In this document: piece by piece, positions 33,050 to 43,639 of the stretch
Layout of the letters: every line of letters begins with the position of its first letter
How positions within the stretch are numbered: the stretch's first letter is position 1
Source of the DNA: Hermetia illucens
Taxonomy: Eukaryota; Arthropoda; Insecta; Diptera; Stratiomyidae
Assembly (NCBI RefSeq): GCF_905115235.1
Contig: NC_051851.1
Coordinates: 68,383,559 to 68,447,558 of the forward strand
Direction: 5' to 3'
DNA length: 64,000 bases
The notes under the pieces: model-generated
The model's database searches: none
Seen by the model: only the letters and a program-made list of their open reading frames with translations
What the model was told of the DNA's origin: nothing
Made by a program: the position numbers and the translations under genes

Positions 33050-34330
33050 CGTCCCGCAGGTGGAGAACTCCAGTTAGAACCTCAGCAGAAAGAGGCAAAA
33101 AAAGCGATCACTGTTACGCGAGACTTTAACGATAAACTGGACACTCGAAATGGCTAGAGAGATCTGTATTGACTTGTCCAAAGCCGACACCAACGCACAC
33201 AGGATATCCAACACTTCTGTTGTTAACCGACCGACGAGCCGCGACGGGCAGATTTTAACCGAAAAATTTATTTATCCTCCACTTCCACAAGCATTGCCGT
33301 CATGTGAAGCAATTCTACACGTTAGCACGACTGAAGTCGAAGAAGCAATAAAACGAATGAAATTGGGGAAAGCAATAGGACCTAACGACGTCGTATCTGA
33401 GCTCTGGAGATCAATGAGCTGGGACCCAACACTGTGACTCAGTGAATTCTTCAATCAGGTTATTGAGGAAAGTAGAACACCATCTGATTGGCAAGAAATT
33501 ACCACAGTTCCAATATGGAAAAAGAAAGGTAGGCTAGCAGAATGTTTAAATTATGGTCCAATCCCGTTGAACGCATTCTTATATTCGCAAAATCCTTGAA
33601 ATAATTGTGAATCAAGCGGGGTTTGTCAAGAACTGCAGAACTCACGCTATAAACGCTCCGCGGTTACACATGAAAAAACATCATATGAAGCATCGCCGTC
33701 TTTATAGGGGCGGATAGCTCGGAAGATGTCGTCCGCTTTCCCAGAGGAGCTCTAGAGCTGCACTTCTGACCTGCGCAGAATCGTAAAAACGGATAACTCG
33801 TAAGCCTTGTTTTTTTTAAAGAATTGCGGGATCCTAAGTTAGCATCCACTTGAAGTCGGATCGGACGGATCAATATATGATAATTCGTAGCGATGTTGTG
33901 TTCTGCGAATTATATGAAGGAGCACTCAACATCTGCGAGCCCCTTCGGTCACGCTGCTCCCAGGGCAGAGGTGAGGCAGCGTCTGAGGATTTGACTCTGC
34001 CCTGGTAAAAAACTGTAAAGCCGTCATCGTATACGCAGAAGAGGTCAAAAGCTGTGCCTCTGCTCTACGCCTAGGTTCAATGAAACAAAGTGTCTTCTTT
34101 TGAAGCCTAAGTTTATTTGTGAAATGAGAAGATTCGCGATCGATATGGAGTTTCACCAATTGTGATAAAATTGTGAGAGAAAATTTTCGTTGGTATGGTC
34201 ACTTGCCTAGATTGGTCTGAACATAGAATTCGATGGTAAACGACCAAAAGGCCGGCCGAATCAACGATCACGGCTGCATTTGATTTGGCAGAACAAAATG
34301 ACGGAAGCCTTCCAAAATGAATAAATTGTC
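33050..34330 (+). mobile_element. RTE/CR1-like LINE relic, interrupted by repeat X
   Basis: Plus-strand RT entry region 33150-33590: VSTTEVEEAIKRMKLGKAIG, SELWRSMSWDPTL, then (after a stop) SEFFNQVIEESRTPSDWQE and ITTVPIWKKKG. The C-terminal tail reappears at 34170-34310 (FRWYGHLPR, then a GRPNQRSRLH-like basic stretch). Repeat X copy 3 (33795-34035) lies between them. This is a different family from the RTE of 19275-22397. Confidence 0.55.
33795..34035. repeat. Interspersed repeat X, copy 3
   Basis: T-run then AAGAATTGCGGGATCCTAAG, an inverted version of the AGTGCTCCTTTATATAATTC block, and ends CTGTAAAGCCGTCATCG. Same family as 8300-8695 and 11670-12165, shorter. Confidence 0.55.
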
Positions 34331-34595
34331 TGCTTCAAATGATCTTTTGTAATTGTAAAAAAGGATTAGGTTTAATTTGTGATTGCCGAAGGATTGACTT
34401 GTTAAGAGGACAGATCTAAATTATGGACCAATTATAGAGAAAGACGAAGAAGAAGTAGACAACGATTACAGTTTGCTTTATCTTTTCTTATTTTATAGTG
34501 TAACATATTTAAATTGTAAAATACGGAAATAATTTGTTTTTCTAAAATATCCTTGTTACAAACAAATGAATAAAATGTACAGCATAGAACTTTTA

Positions 34596-34748
34596 CAGTG
34601 GAATCCCGGCAATTAGTACATTGATAGTTCGTATTTCCGGCTCCCCAGAGTTAATTTTCTTTATTTTGCACTCTCGATAATTGGTAATCCTGATATTTCC
34701 TATCAAATCGTCAGTCCCTTGACGATACGAATTATTAGGACTCTACTG
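34596..34748. mobile_element. pogo/Tigger-like MITE
   Basis: 153 bp. The ends are CAGTGGAATCCCGGCAATTA and TTATTAGGACTCTACTG, inverted and imperfect, with TA on each side (34594-34595, 34749-34750). This is the pattern of pogo-family derivatives. No coding capacity. A related copy, starting AGAATCCCGATAATTCGTA, lies at about 34802-34940. Confidence 0.6.
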
Positions 34749-34940
34749 TATTCAGTTTACATAGACGATTTTAAACTAAAAAATGAGTATTGCGTATATA
34801 ATAGAATCCCGATAATTCGTATGGTCAAGAGACTTACAATTTGGAACGAAATATTAAGAATACCAATTATCGGGGGTCAAAAACAAAGAAAATTGACTCG
34901 GGGGCCTGAAAATTTCTACGAATTAGCCGGAAACTACAAA

Positions 34941-35389
34941 TAATCAACCCAATTCCTGAGACAAGGGATGTTAGGGTTGAAAAGTTGTAATAAATTATGT
35001 ACTGAAAGTTAACACCGGCAACGGGTGGTTTTCAACGGTGAAAATGGAAGACGGCAAGTTAATTAACATTCCAGAGAAAAACAAATTTCATTCACAATAT
35101 TCCAATTTAATAAATAATTTAATCCACGATTTTTTTCTAAGAATAAGTAGCATATACAACTTTTGAAATAGAGGATAAGACGAATTTGCGTCCTGCATTG
35201 CTGCATTGGAAACTACACCCAAAAAGCACTTTACACCCGAAAATATAATGAAACATATGGTGAAAGCAAAGGGGATATGGTCTGAAGTCGAAAAGGTGAT
35301 TGCACGCTAAGAAACTTAAGCAGGAAGAAATCAGCCGAAAGAATGAGTGCTAGAGAAAAACGAATGTGAACACGAGCGCAGAATAAATT
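34941..35389. other. AT-rich sequence, nothing recognised
   Basis: No gene or repeat identified. Confidence 0.3.
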
Positions 35390-35545
35390 CTGATCCAGCC
35401 CCGTGACGTAAAACCGAATGGAGTTCCGCGGGGAGAGCGGGAGGAAAAGGAGGTGGATTTAGTGGGTAAGAGTCCCACATAACCGTGCCGCAGGAGCCAG
35501 CGGTATCTTCTGAAACTTTCCACCTTCCATCGACAAAAGAAAGGA
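35390..35545 (+). mobile_element. 5'-truncated R1-clade LINE (3' UTR only)
   Basis: Matches the 3' UTR of the element at 30268-30420: a GGAGCGG-like block, TTTAGTGGGTAAGAGTCCCAC, then TTTCCACCTTCCATCGAC, ending in an A-rich AAAAGAAAG. No coding part remains, as expected of a 5'-truncated LINE insertion. Confidence 0.65.
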
Positions 35546-37079
35546 CGGGCAGACAGACATCGACTCGTTTTTGTTTCACACAAAACTTAAAAATTGATAT
35601 TTTCTCAGAGGTCCTCGGTACTTAAACTACCGAGAGTAAGTAGCTAGATAGTTTTATTTTTATACTCGGAACATTTGAAATTTTTAGACAACACTCAGCA
35701 ATAAAGGTAGGTGTGAGCTCTTGATGCGTTATATACTATGTGGATTACAACCCCGGTGAGAGAAGCCGCAAAATGACACCTTTACTTACCACGAATTCAA
35801 CATTGGTTAGATTCGTCGTTACACGAACAAATGGACAAATATAGCTATTGTTTATACGCAGCTTATCAGCATTTTATAAACATTTACAGAAGAGCCTAGT
35901 CTTCAAAATAAAAATTTATTGATAAGAAGGTGCCAAAATAAGTCACCCGCTTATTAATTAACTTTTTCAGGGTTTTTTTTTCAGCTTCGTCAATGCAGTC
36001 AATGGATAAGGTTCATTTTCGGTGTTATTGGAATCTGAATCCCAATTCTGGTGGAGTTTCTGATAATTTCTACTTAGATCAAGAGCAAAGATTGGAGGTA
36101 AACTCTGCCTTCTATTTCTTCACTGGTAATTAGCATGTTTTACATTTGGAATGATCTGATCTGTACTTTTCAGTTAAGAAATTATACTATTAAGCACTTG
36201 AACTCTGTGCTGATAAGTAGGAACGGTCAGATCAAAGCATTGATAAGAATGTCATTGCATGTGTAGCGCAGCCAGGAGATACAGCAGCTAAGTCGAAAAA
36301 TTTAGCTTCTGCAATAGGTCATTTTATAATTCGTAGAAAATTATAGGAGAAAATATTAAATTATTATTAAACTGTTAAACTTGCTATTGATTTTATAAGG
36401 ACATGTACTAGTCAGTCTACGGTAAGTAAGAAATAACTTCATTTTGGTAAAGGGGGCTTGGTAACATACGAGATAAGCGAAACGCTCCTATAAATCTTCG
36501 TGCACAACTTTTCAGACGGCGGAAATATGCAGTAATTCGCCTTGAGCTATCTTGAACTTGTTTATTTCAATTAGATAGTAAACCAGTAAGCAGATAAGCT
36601 TATCAGTATTGTTTTGTATAGAAAATATATAACACGTTGAAAGATATTTCCACTGATGCTGAAAATAATGCACAGTATCAGGGCCTTAAGAGAAAATCCA
36701 GGCCCGCGGTGAAAATTATGATAAAAAATAACCTCAATGTATGGGCCCCTTATTCTCACTTTCCCCCGTTCATTCCATTCTCCTCTTGTCACACTTCAAT
36801 AGTATAGTAAAAAGAATTACACATGAGATTGTATACAAAAAGTAGTAGTAATTATAAAAATAGAATTAATGAAACGCAAAATATATTAGTTCTATTTGTG
36901 TAAACTTCTGAGTAAAAGCTTGAAAAGTTTTGACGAAAATTTAGTCATTATTATCATTATTGTCAATTATTGGAAACAGGGAGTTCCAAGTATGAAACCT
37001 TTTCTAGTTTCATTATTTAAGAAGTTGCAGCTGGAGTCTTGGGAGTCGTTTTAATGGTACAACGCAGTCTGTTTTGTTC
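35546..37079. other. AT-rich intergenic sequence
   Basis: Nothing recognised; short ORFs only. Confidence 0.35.
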
Positions 37080-38530
37080 TACGGGATCGAGGTGTAGGCT
37101 GATGTCCTTACTAAGGTGGTAATCGTAAGCGCCTTGCCGAAATGCATCGACGGGAAGCTTTGCGATTAGTATCTGCCAATCTCCGGGCTAAACAACGTAA
37201 AGCCATTTATAAGTGAGAATACTCAAAAGAAGTGGTTGCTTGTGAAGAACAGCGACGTACACTAAATGGGTGGCACCCCTCTTGGCAGGATGAATCAAGA
37301 GGCTGATAGAGTGCGCGGTTCATCGGCAATTTAGATTTGGGGTTGAATCGAAAGCAGAGAGATTATTCCCTTACCCAATTTCTAAATGGGCATGAAAGTT
37401 TTCAGTCTTACCTACCCAAGACGGAAAAGGAACGATTCCCTGACTAGATATTTTGCAATGGAGTGGTGGACGACGCTCATCACACTTTTTCTCTTGTGTT
37501 AGGTTGGCTGGGATGCGCCAGCACCTTGATATAGTCACAGGGACACGCTGGCAGATGAAGTCGTGTTGCGCATTACATTCCAGTTCTTTTTACTGCGAAG
37601 AAGATTAAGGGGGTCATCCCGTGTGTCGGATCGGCGGAATCGAATTTTTTTAACATCAATTGCATCTAGATATAGTGTAGAATATATGGACAAAGTGATT
37701 TTTTGATATTCGGAGTCGTTCGGAAATTATAGTGTTAAACACGTGATAAGTCACATGCCAGATTTATGTCGATTGCCGTAATAAACGTCATATTTATCAG
37801 TCCGAATGACGTTCGAATGGCTTCGCTAAAATGACAAGAATTGAAGCCAAGGCCGTACATGTGTTTCTTCAAGAAACCTAAGGTTTGTGGATTAGGTATA
37901 GCAGATTAACGGTCAGTTAAGGTTTTATGGCTAAAAATCGCATTCTACGTTTTAAATGCGTTTTTCTCGAAACCGCATGTTGACAATCGGCTGCCACCAT
38001 AGCGCAAAATCTATCCAACGAAATTCTATGAAATGTTCACGACTTATTCAGAACATATTTCTACGGTCCGCAAACTAGGATAATTGCGATTCATTCAGTA
38101 TTTTTTTTTATTCATAGAAGAAGCCGTAAAAAAACACCAAAATTCACGAAAAAAAGTTTAAGGAGGCACCAAAAATTTAGTGTTTAATATTTTTTAATAA
38201 TCCTAGTTTTTGGACTGTAGTTAAGTTTGTACGTTAAAAAACCGTTTACTTTTTTTCTTTAATATGATCGCCCTCTAGGGTGGCAGCAGAAAAACACCTT
38301 TTTATTGGAGATGGGTGTATAAATACTGAGATTTCAATAAGGAACTATGCGATCGGGCTGGAAAAATTACTATACACGCTCAAGATATTAATAAATCTAT
38401 GATGAAAAATTCGTATTTGTGTCTTTCTCTAGTTCCTCACAAAAAAATTTCTAAAAAAAGCGAAAAAAACGGCCTTCACACGGGATGACCCCTTTAAGCT
38501 AGACTGGCGAAGGGACAGGACGACAAGCGT
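37080..38530 (+). mobile_element. R1-clade LINE ORF2 C-terminal relic, split by a DNA transposon
   Basis: At about 37355-37500 the plus strand reads RDYSLTQFLNGHESFQSYL and then a decayed CNGVVDDAHHTF. These are equivalent to the ELNYHLTQFLTGHGGYRKYL and C-terminal finger region of the element at 25630-30440. The tail continues after the inserted transposon at about 38498 (KLDWRRDRTTS). Frames are decayed. Confidence 0.55.
37609..38493. mobile_element. Non-autonomous TTAA-target DNA transposon
   Basis: 885 bp with inverted ends: left GGGGGTCATCCCGTGTG, right CACACGGGATGACCCCT. It is flanked by TTAA on both sides (37605-37608 and 38494-38497). A TTAA duplication is typical of piggyBac and Kolobok families. 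There is no transposase. It sits inside the R1-type relic, so it is younger than that relic. Confidence 0.75.
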
Positions 38531-39839
38531 ACTATATTATGAGCTCCAAGTTACAGAACTATTACCCGCTTGAAATATACTACGTTTGACAGATAACTAC
38601 ATAGAGTGTAAATCGACTTCATTATACAGTTTTAAGATAAAAGTTCGAAGTGGAAATATATGTAAGTGTGAACCAAATATGGCCAAGTGCTTAGGCAATT
38701 TCACCTAAGCTTTAAACGAAATAAAAGACCTGTGTTCTTGAACCAGATTGAATGTTTATTGCATTGAACACTTATTTTATATATAAATTTTGCTTACGGG
38801 CTTAGTAGACTCAAATTTATAAAGTACAAAAAAAGAAGAGCAAAATCCAAAGAACAGCGCTAAGTCAACCTTGGGTCATTGCCAAGTTTGCAAATAATTT
38901 CCCATGCATATTTATGCTACACGTGAATTTGAGCTGATTATGTTCAGTTTTGTCTCGAATTTTCGTTATTTTACAAAATCAAGCCTAATACCTTGCATAC
39001 AAATTACCGCGGGTTAACATTATACTCTAAATATAGATGCCGTTAAATAGATTACAATGAGTTGTATTTCTTATCTTGAAGACTTATTCTATTCTAAACA
39101 ATTGTAATTTATCTAATATGTTTTTATCGTATTTTATCATAATTATATTTTTTTGATACTTTTCGAAACCACACACCACAACTACCACAACGGATATGCC
39201 ACATTATTATATAGAGCTGTGAGCTGGCTTATGTATGTACGGCCTGTTACCTTTCTTCGCAGATGTTTACGCCACTCTGCGGGTCAGTTCTCCCTGGCAG
39301 CTGCCGCACTACAGCTACCATAATTTTTTTTTTTTTTTTTAATTTCTTTATAAAAATAAAGAATGTGTTTTCTAAAGTATATTAAATCAAAAAATGCAAA
39401 ACGATCGATTTTTTCATGGTTTTTGTCCCTTTAGAGTATACTCAAAGTCAAGGCGTCAAAAAGGGCCGATTTCGAAACTATACCGCTACTGAAACGTCAA
39501 CAAACTTCAGATAGGGACTCACGCTGGACACCTTTGATGAATAGCTAAAGGGACCATAATTGGTTTCTGGAAGGTGCGTATGCATTTCGACAATGGTATT
39601 GTAGGTCCCCAGAATACTCACTTTCTACAACTCAAGCGAGAATTCTAACAATAAAATCTGATCATTCTGAGTTTAAGCCAAGTAAGATGGTAGGACTGTA
39701 GAGAGTATTCCCTTCCTTCCTGCGGAAATACGTTTTTGTACTCTGGGCAGTCAAATGGTAGCTGACCCAAATCCTGTGTCAAGCTGTTTCTGACGGTTAT
39801 CGCAAGGCATGCTTTCATGACCAGGGAGTCGATTTCTGA
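38531..39839. other. AT-rich intergenic sequence
   Basis: No gene recognised. A T-run at about 39326-39345 may be the tail of a decayed retroposon. Confidence 0.3.
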
Positions 39840-40420
39840 CAAAATTCTGATGGCAAGATTCCTGTTCAGACTAAGGAGCTTCGCAATTGTGCAGTGCTAT
39901 TCGCCAACGGAGACTTTCGATATAGTGGAGAAGGATACTTCCTATGAGCAATTACACACTGTTTAGGAGAGGCGTACGAGTAATCAGATCGACCACATCG
40001 TGATCAGCAGTCGGCTTAGGAGTTGTCTTCTGAATGTGTGAAACAAGAAAAGCGCTGACATCGGCCTCGAAAAGGAACACCATCTGATGGTTGCTTACTT
40101 TCGCTTCCGTAATGCAACCCGCTTCTTGCAGGTTTGGGGAGCTGCAACCCCCTAAATTCAACCTTCACTGCTTATTTGATCCATCTGTAGCTCGACAGTG
40201 GGGGAGCTATCTTGCTGGCCGAGCGGCAGATGTACTGAGTAATTTGCCTGAGAATATCGATGAATATTGGGCCGCCACCAAAAATGCTCTTTTCTTCGGA
40301 TGCTGCACAAGTCGTCAGCCACGTTCCGAAGAGGTGTTACAAGATATGATTGACTGTGGACTCATGAAAGCGGATCGAGGAATGAACGGTAACAGTCTGG
40401 TCTGATTGGTGCTGTTTTCG
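39840..40420 (+). mobile_element. LINE endonuclease fragment (RTE-like)
   Basis: Decayed plus-strand frames include FLFRLRSFAIVQCYSPTETF, RSNQIDHIVISSRLRS, and NKKSADIGLEKEHHLMVAYF with a following RFR (endonuclease C-terminal part). Further on come LPENIDEYWAATKNALFFGC and RGMNGNS. The order matches the endonuclease-to-RT linker of RTE-type elements. Broken by stops; no RT follows. Confidence 0.5.
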
Positions 40421-40441
40421 ATTAACATCAATACGAAGTAT

Positions 40442-40838
40442 TTGCGACAATCGGGATGTAGCAATACATTCTCCCATGGTCGCACACACTCTGTGTAGGA
40501 ACGTATCATCGCTGCGATGCGAATAGAATATTACGTTCAGCCCATGAGGGCGGAAAGAGGGTTCGTGGGTGTTTTTTAAATATATATATATATAAGATGG
40601 GCTGAAGGCAACATCCAAGGGCTCGCATTACAGCGGTGATGCGTTTGCAATTACATATATAGCTAAAAAAAAGCCCACAAACTCTCTTCTCACCCAACTG
40701 GACCGAGGGGCGACCAACCTAAGAATGGACTGAAGGCAACATCTACAGGGCCGCATCACAGTGATGATGCGTTTCAACGCAAAGTGTGTGCGACCATGCG
40801 AAAATGTTTTAATACATCCCCGATTGGGCAACACGTCA
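40442..40838. repeat. Foldback element with ~55-bp inverted ends
   Basis: The left end (TGCGACAATCGGGATGTA ... ATGGTCGCACACACT) is mirrored at the right (AGTGTGTGCGACCATGCG ... TACATCCCCGATTGGGCAA). Inside, GAAGGCAACATC with a GATGCGTTT block occurs twice as a direct repeat (about 40608 and 40725). No coding capacity. Confidence 0.6.
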
Positions 40839-40914
40839 AGCAATGACAGACAGACAAGATAGTACAAATTAATACTGGAGTCCATTAGGCCAGACTGTTA
40901 TTGGCAGGACTCTT

Positions 40915-41830
40915 CGGATTATAGCATAGGTTGCAAGGATGACCGCTTTTTGCATATAATGTATAGTCCAGCCCTTGGGCCCAGTGTTTTCAATGTTTTA
41001 TGTAGGTTTGCGTGACTGAAGGCTGAAATCACGACTGGGATGACTTTGATATTTTGTAGTCTCCAGTTTAGTCTGTTCATCGTCCGCTGAGGGGCCGTAG
41101 TTCGCATTTTTTTTCTTGCTATTTATCAACAGTATTCTGGTCTAACCATACGGCCACATTGATTATGAAGCACGCTGGGTTATCCATCGGAAACAGAACT
41201 AGATCGGGTCTATTCTTACACACTGTGGTCGCTGGCAATAGTGTGATCCCATATAAGTTTGGCCCGATCATTTTCCAAGATTCTCTGCGGATTATACTTA
41301 TAATAAGGATATTAGGTTACCACTAAGCTATACTTAAACGCAATGTTTCGATGGAGAATTCTGCAGGCGGGGTTATGACGATTGGTGTACTCCGTACCGG
41401 TCAACATCCTGCACGCAGACGTTATGTGCTGGATGGTCTCCTCTTCACAGTTGCATAACCTAAAACGGAGTCATGACGAATGTACAGTTTATAATTTTTT
41501 GCTTGGACTGAAGCATCTTAAATTGAAGTGAGCAATGATTCGGTCTCATAGAATAGTACACCGTTAGTCAACCATTTATTGGAGGCTTCGATGTCAATGC
41601 CTGGCAACAACAAAATCTTTATATAGTCTAAATGAATGCGATCCCATTTTCTGATTCTCAAGTTCAAAGGAGACAATTTGTTATATGCCTTGGCGGTAGT
41701 CTGATGTAATTGGCTAGAGGATCGTTTCTCAAAGAAAAACTCACAAAGAAAATGCTCGTGACTGTCGTGTAATATCTGTAAATCAAGTATCCCCAGTTCT
41801 ATTGTGCATGTTATTGTTTGCAAGAACAAC
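40915..41830 (-). mobile_element. R4/Dong-like LINE C-terminal relic
   Basis: Minus-strand frames include LNWRLQNIKVIPVVISAF and LKTLGPRAGLYIICKK (40919-41107). Farther upstream on that strand is a stretch resembling the C-terminal half of R4-type elements (ICKC-type finger, then ILENDRAKLIWD near 41270). Same broad group as 31440-32905 but a different portion and the opposite strand. Confidence 0.5.
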
Positions 41831-42169
41831 CCTAAATCGGTATTAATTCACTGAATCACACCGAAAGAATATAGAAGGACGGGAATGGCGAAGGTGTTGA
41901 TTGCCACGATTTTATTTTTCCTGAACAGCTCAGTTTTCAGGACAAAATCCATACGCCGTTAAAATTTCCTCAGTAATTTAGACTTAATTATTGCCACAGC
42001 AGGTGTTTTTGCTTGCAATATGCGGGGATGTCGTCCGAATCCATACCTTCAATTTGGATGTTTTTATGGCTATATTATACTATATATTCGAAACCTTTAG
42101 ATTGCTGATTCATGAAGCTGGCTTGGTTTAACTATTAAAGGAATGACACCCGAAGAAAATAAGAAGATG
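41831..42169. other. Unassigned sequence
   Basis: No feature recognised. It ends where the metallothionein palindrome begins. Confidence 0.3.
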
Positions 42170-42483
42170 AGTATTATCTATTGTGCCTCATAAATGAAGA
42201 ATATAATGTGAAAACGCAATGTTAAAATTAAGTCCTCTGCGGAATCAAAACTATGCATTAGATGAGATTTCATAATTCAATATTTTCGCATTTTGCATAA
42301 TTTATTCTGGCAATCACCTAAAATTAACCGTTAAGTGTGGTATTCATACCAAAAGTCACCATTATACCCAAGTTTAGTAACAATAGATATTTTTTTAAAT
42401 TGTACACAACGTTTTCTTTTAATTTTATCCAAAACTATTTTCTGTCTCTTCAATTCACAGGTGGAGCACCATCATCAACGCCT

Positions 42484-42710
42484 TTATTTACAGCATTTTT
42501 CTTTTGTATCTGTTCCTTTGCATGGGCAATTGCAGCAAGCGTCACATTTGCATTGTACCGATCCGCACTTCTCTGCTGGGCACTTACAATCTGCGCAACA
42601 ATTTGATAATGTAATAAGTTAGTGCATAAATGAAGTAAATAAATAAAAATGATTAAAAAAATGGTATGAAAATAGCTATGTTTACCTTTGCAGCACTTTG
42701 GGCAACCCAT
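42484..42710 (-). CDS. Metallothionein, MGCPKC type, left palindrome copy (43 aa)
   Basis: Exon 1 is 42686-42710 (MGCPKCCK), the intron is 42591-42685 (GTAAAC...GCGCAG), and exon 2 is 42484-42590 ending EKCCK-stop. There are 14 cysteines in 43 residues, at 3, 6, 7, 10, 12, 17, 22, 24, 27, 28, 30, 32, 41 and 42, including a CC pair and the dense CDACCNCPCK centre. Residue 20 is Val where the other copies have Glu. It has the same exon layout as the MtnB-like gene but a distinct sequence and two more cysteines, so I treat it as a separate subfamily. TATA (42804-42812) and MRE (42832-42838) lie upstream on the gene's strand. The poly(A) hexamer found in other copies is altered. Confidence 0.9.
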
Positions 42711-42803
42711 TGCGAATGGAAACTTTTTAGAGAATGAAAACTTGTTGATTTGAATCTCTGCGACGTTTACTTGAATTATACTTTTCTCAACCACCTTGAA
42801 ATC

Positions 42804-42812
42804 TTATTTATA
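42804..42812 (-). promoter_or_regulatory. TATA box of left palindrome Mtn gene
   Basis: TATAAATAA on the minus strand, about 95 bp upstream of the ATG. Confidence 0.65.
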
Positions 42813-42831
42813 CATACCTCATTAGATTTCC

Positions 42832-42838
42832 GTGTGCA
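42832..42838 (-). promoter_or_regulatory. MRE of left palindrome Mtn gene
   Basis: TGCACACGGAAATC on the minus strand. The block AAGTCGGCTGCA(A/G)AATTGCA is conserved before it in all four MGCPKC-type loci. Confidence 0.65.
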
Positions 42839-42991
42839 ATTCTGCAGCCGACTTTTCAGACAGCATAATTGTATAGGGTAAGCAATGCGTTATCTCCAAT
42901 GATATGTTGCGATATTGAGCTTCGACAGAAAAGGGTATAACCCGTTGCTCACACTATACAACTAAGTCGTCTGAAAAGTCGGCTGCAAAAT

Positions 42992-42998
42992 TGCACAC
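42992..42998 (+). promoter_or_regulatory. MRE of right palindrome Mtn gene
   Basis: TGCACACGGAAATC, mirrored with the left arm. A CATAAATA TATA-like box follows at 43018-43025. Confidence 0.65.
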
Positions 42999-43119
42999 GG
43001 AAATCTACTGAGGTATGCATAAATAAGATTTCACGGGGGTTGGGAAATGCATAATCAAAGTTAACGTTGCAGGGATTTATTTCAACGAGTTTTCTTTCTT
43101 TAAAAAGTTTCCGTCCACG

Positions 43120-43299
43120 ATGGGTTGTCCAAAGTGCTACAAAGGTAAAAATATTTATTTTCGTTTCGTTTATACACTAAATTATTGTATAGATTGTAAG
43201 TGCCCAGCAAAGAAATGCGGATCAGAACAATGTAAATGTGACGCCTGCTGCAATTGCCCATGCAAAGGAGTAGATACCAAGGAAAAATGCTGTAAATAA
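43120..43299 (+). CDS. Metallothionein, MGCPKC type, right palindrome copy (43 aa)
   Basis: Exon 1 is 43120-43144 (MGCPKCYK), the intron is 43145-43192 (GTAAAA...GTATAG, only 48 bp), and exon 2 is 43193-43299, ending EKCCK-stop. The cysteine at position 7 is replaced by tyrosine, leaving 13. Other differences from the left copy are AKKC for AEKC, SEQC for SVQC and GVDT for GTDT. Loss of one thiolate could weaken one metal site but the framework is intact. The TATA box is slightly changed (CATAAATA) and the poly(A) signal is the ATTAAA variant at 43341-43346. Splice sites are intact, so it is probably expressed. Confidence 0.88.
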   Translation: MGCPKCYKGKNIYFRFVYTLNYCIDCKCPAKKCGSEQCKCDACCNCPCKGVDTKEKCCK

Positions 43300-43639
43300 G
43301 CTCATGGAATGATGGTGCTTCACTTCAGTTTGCTTTGTAAATTAAAAACACGGAAAAATATTTTATATAATGTTAAAAGGAAACATTGTATAACATTTAA
43401 AAAAATACATAATAATGTTTGGGTATACTAATGATTTTTGGTATGAATACCATACTTAGCTATTAATTTATTTATCAGGATAAATCGCGTAAATGAGTAA
43501 AAAAGTGAAAATATTGCATTATGAAATTACATTTCACGCCTATTTAGATTCCACAAAGGACTTAATTTTAACCTTGCGTTTTCGCACCATATGCTTAATT
43601 TATGAGACGCAATACACAATATCAAATGAAAGTTAATAC

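Larger units (their letters stand above)
42170..43630. repeat. Large palindrome (inverted duplication) with two metallothionein genes
   Basis: Two arms of about 700 bp, 42170-42900 and 42930-43630, are inverted copies. Examples are GGTATTCATACC (about 42339) against GGTATGAATACC (43440), and GTGAAAACGCAATGTTAAAA against its complement at 43572. Each arm holds a complete two-exon metallothionein gene plus its promoter, facing outward from the centre at about 42915. Arms differ by scattered substitutions and indels, so the duplication is not brand new. Confidence 0.85.
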
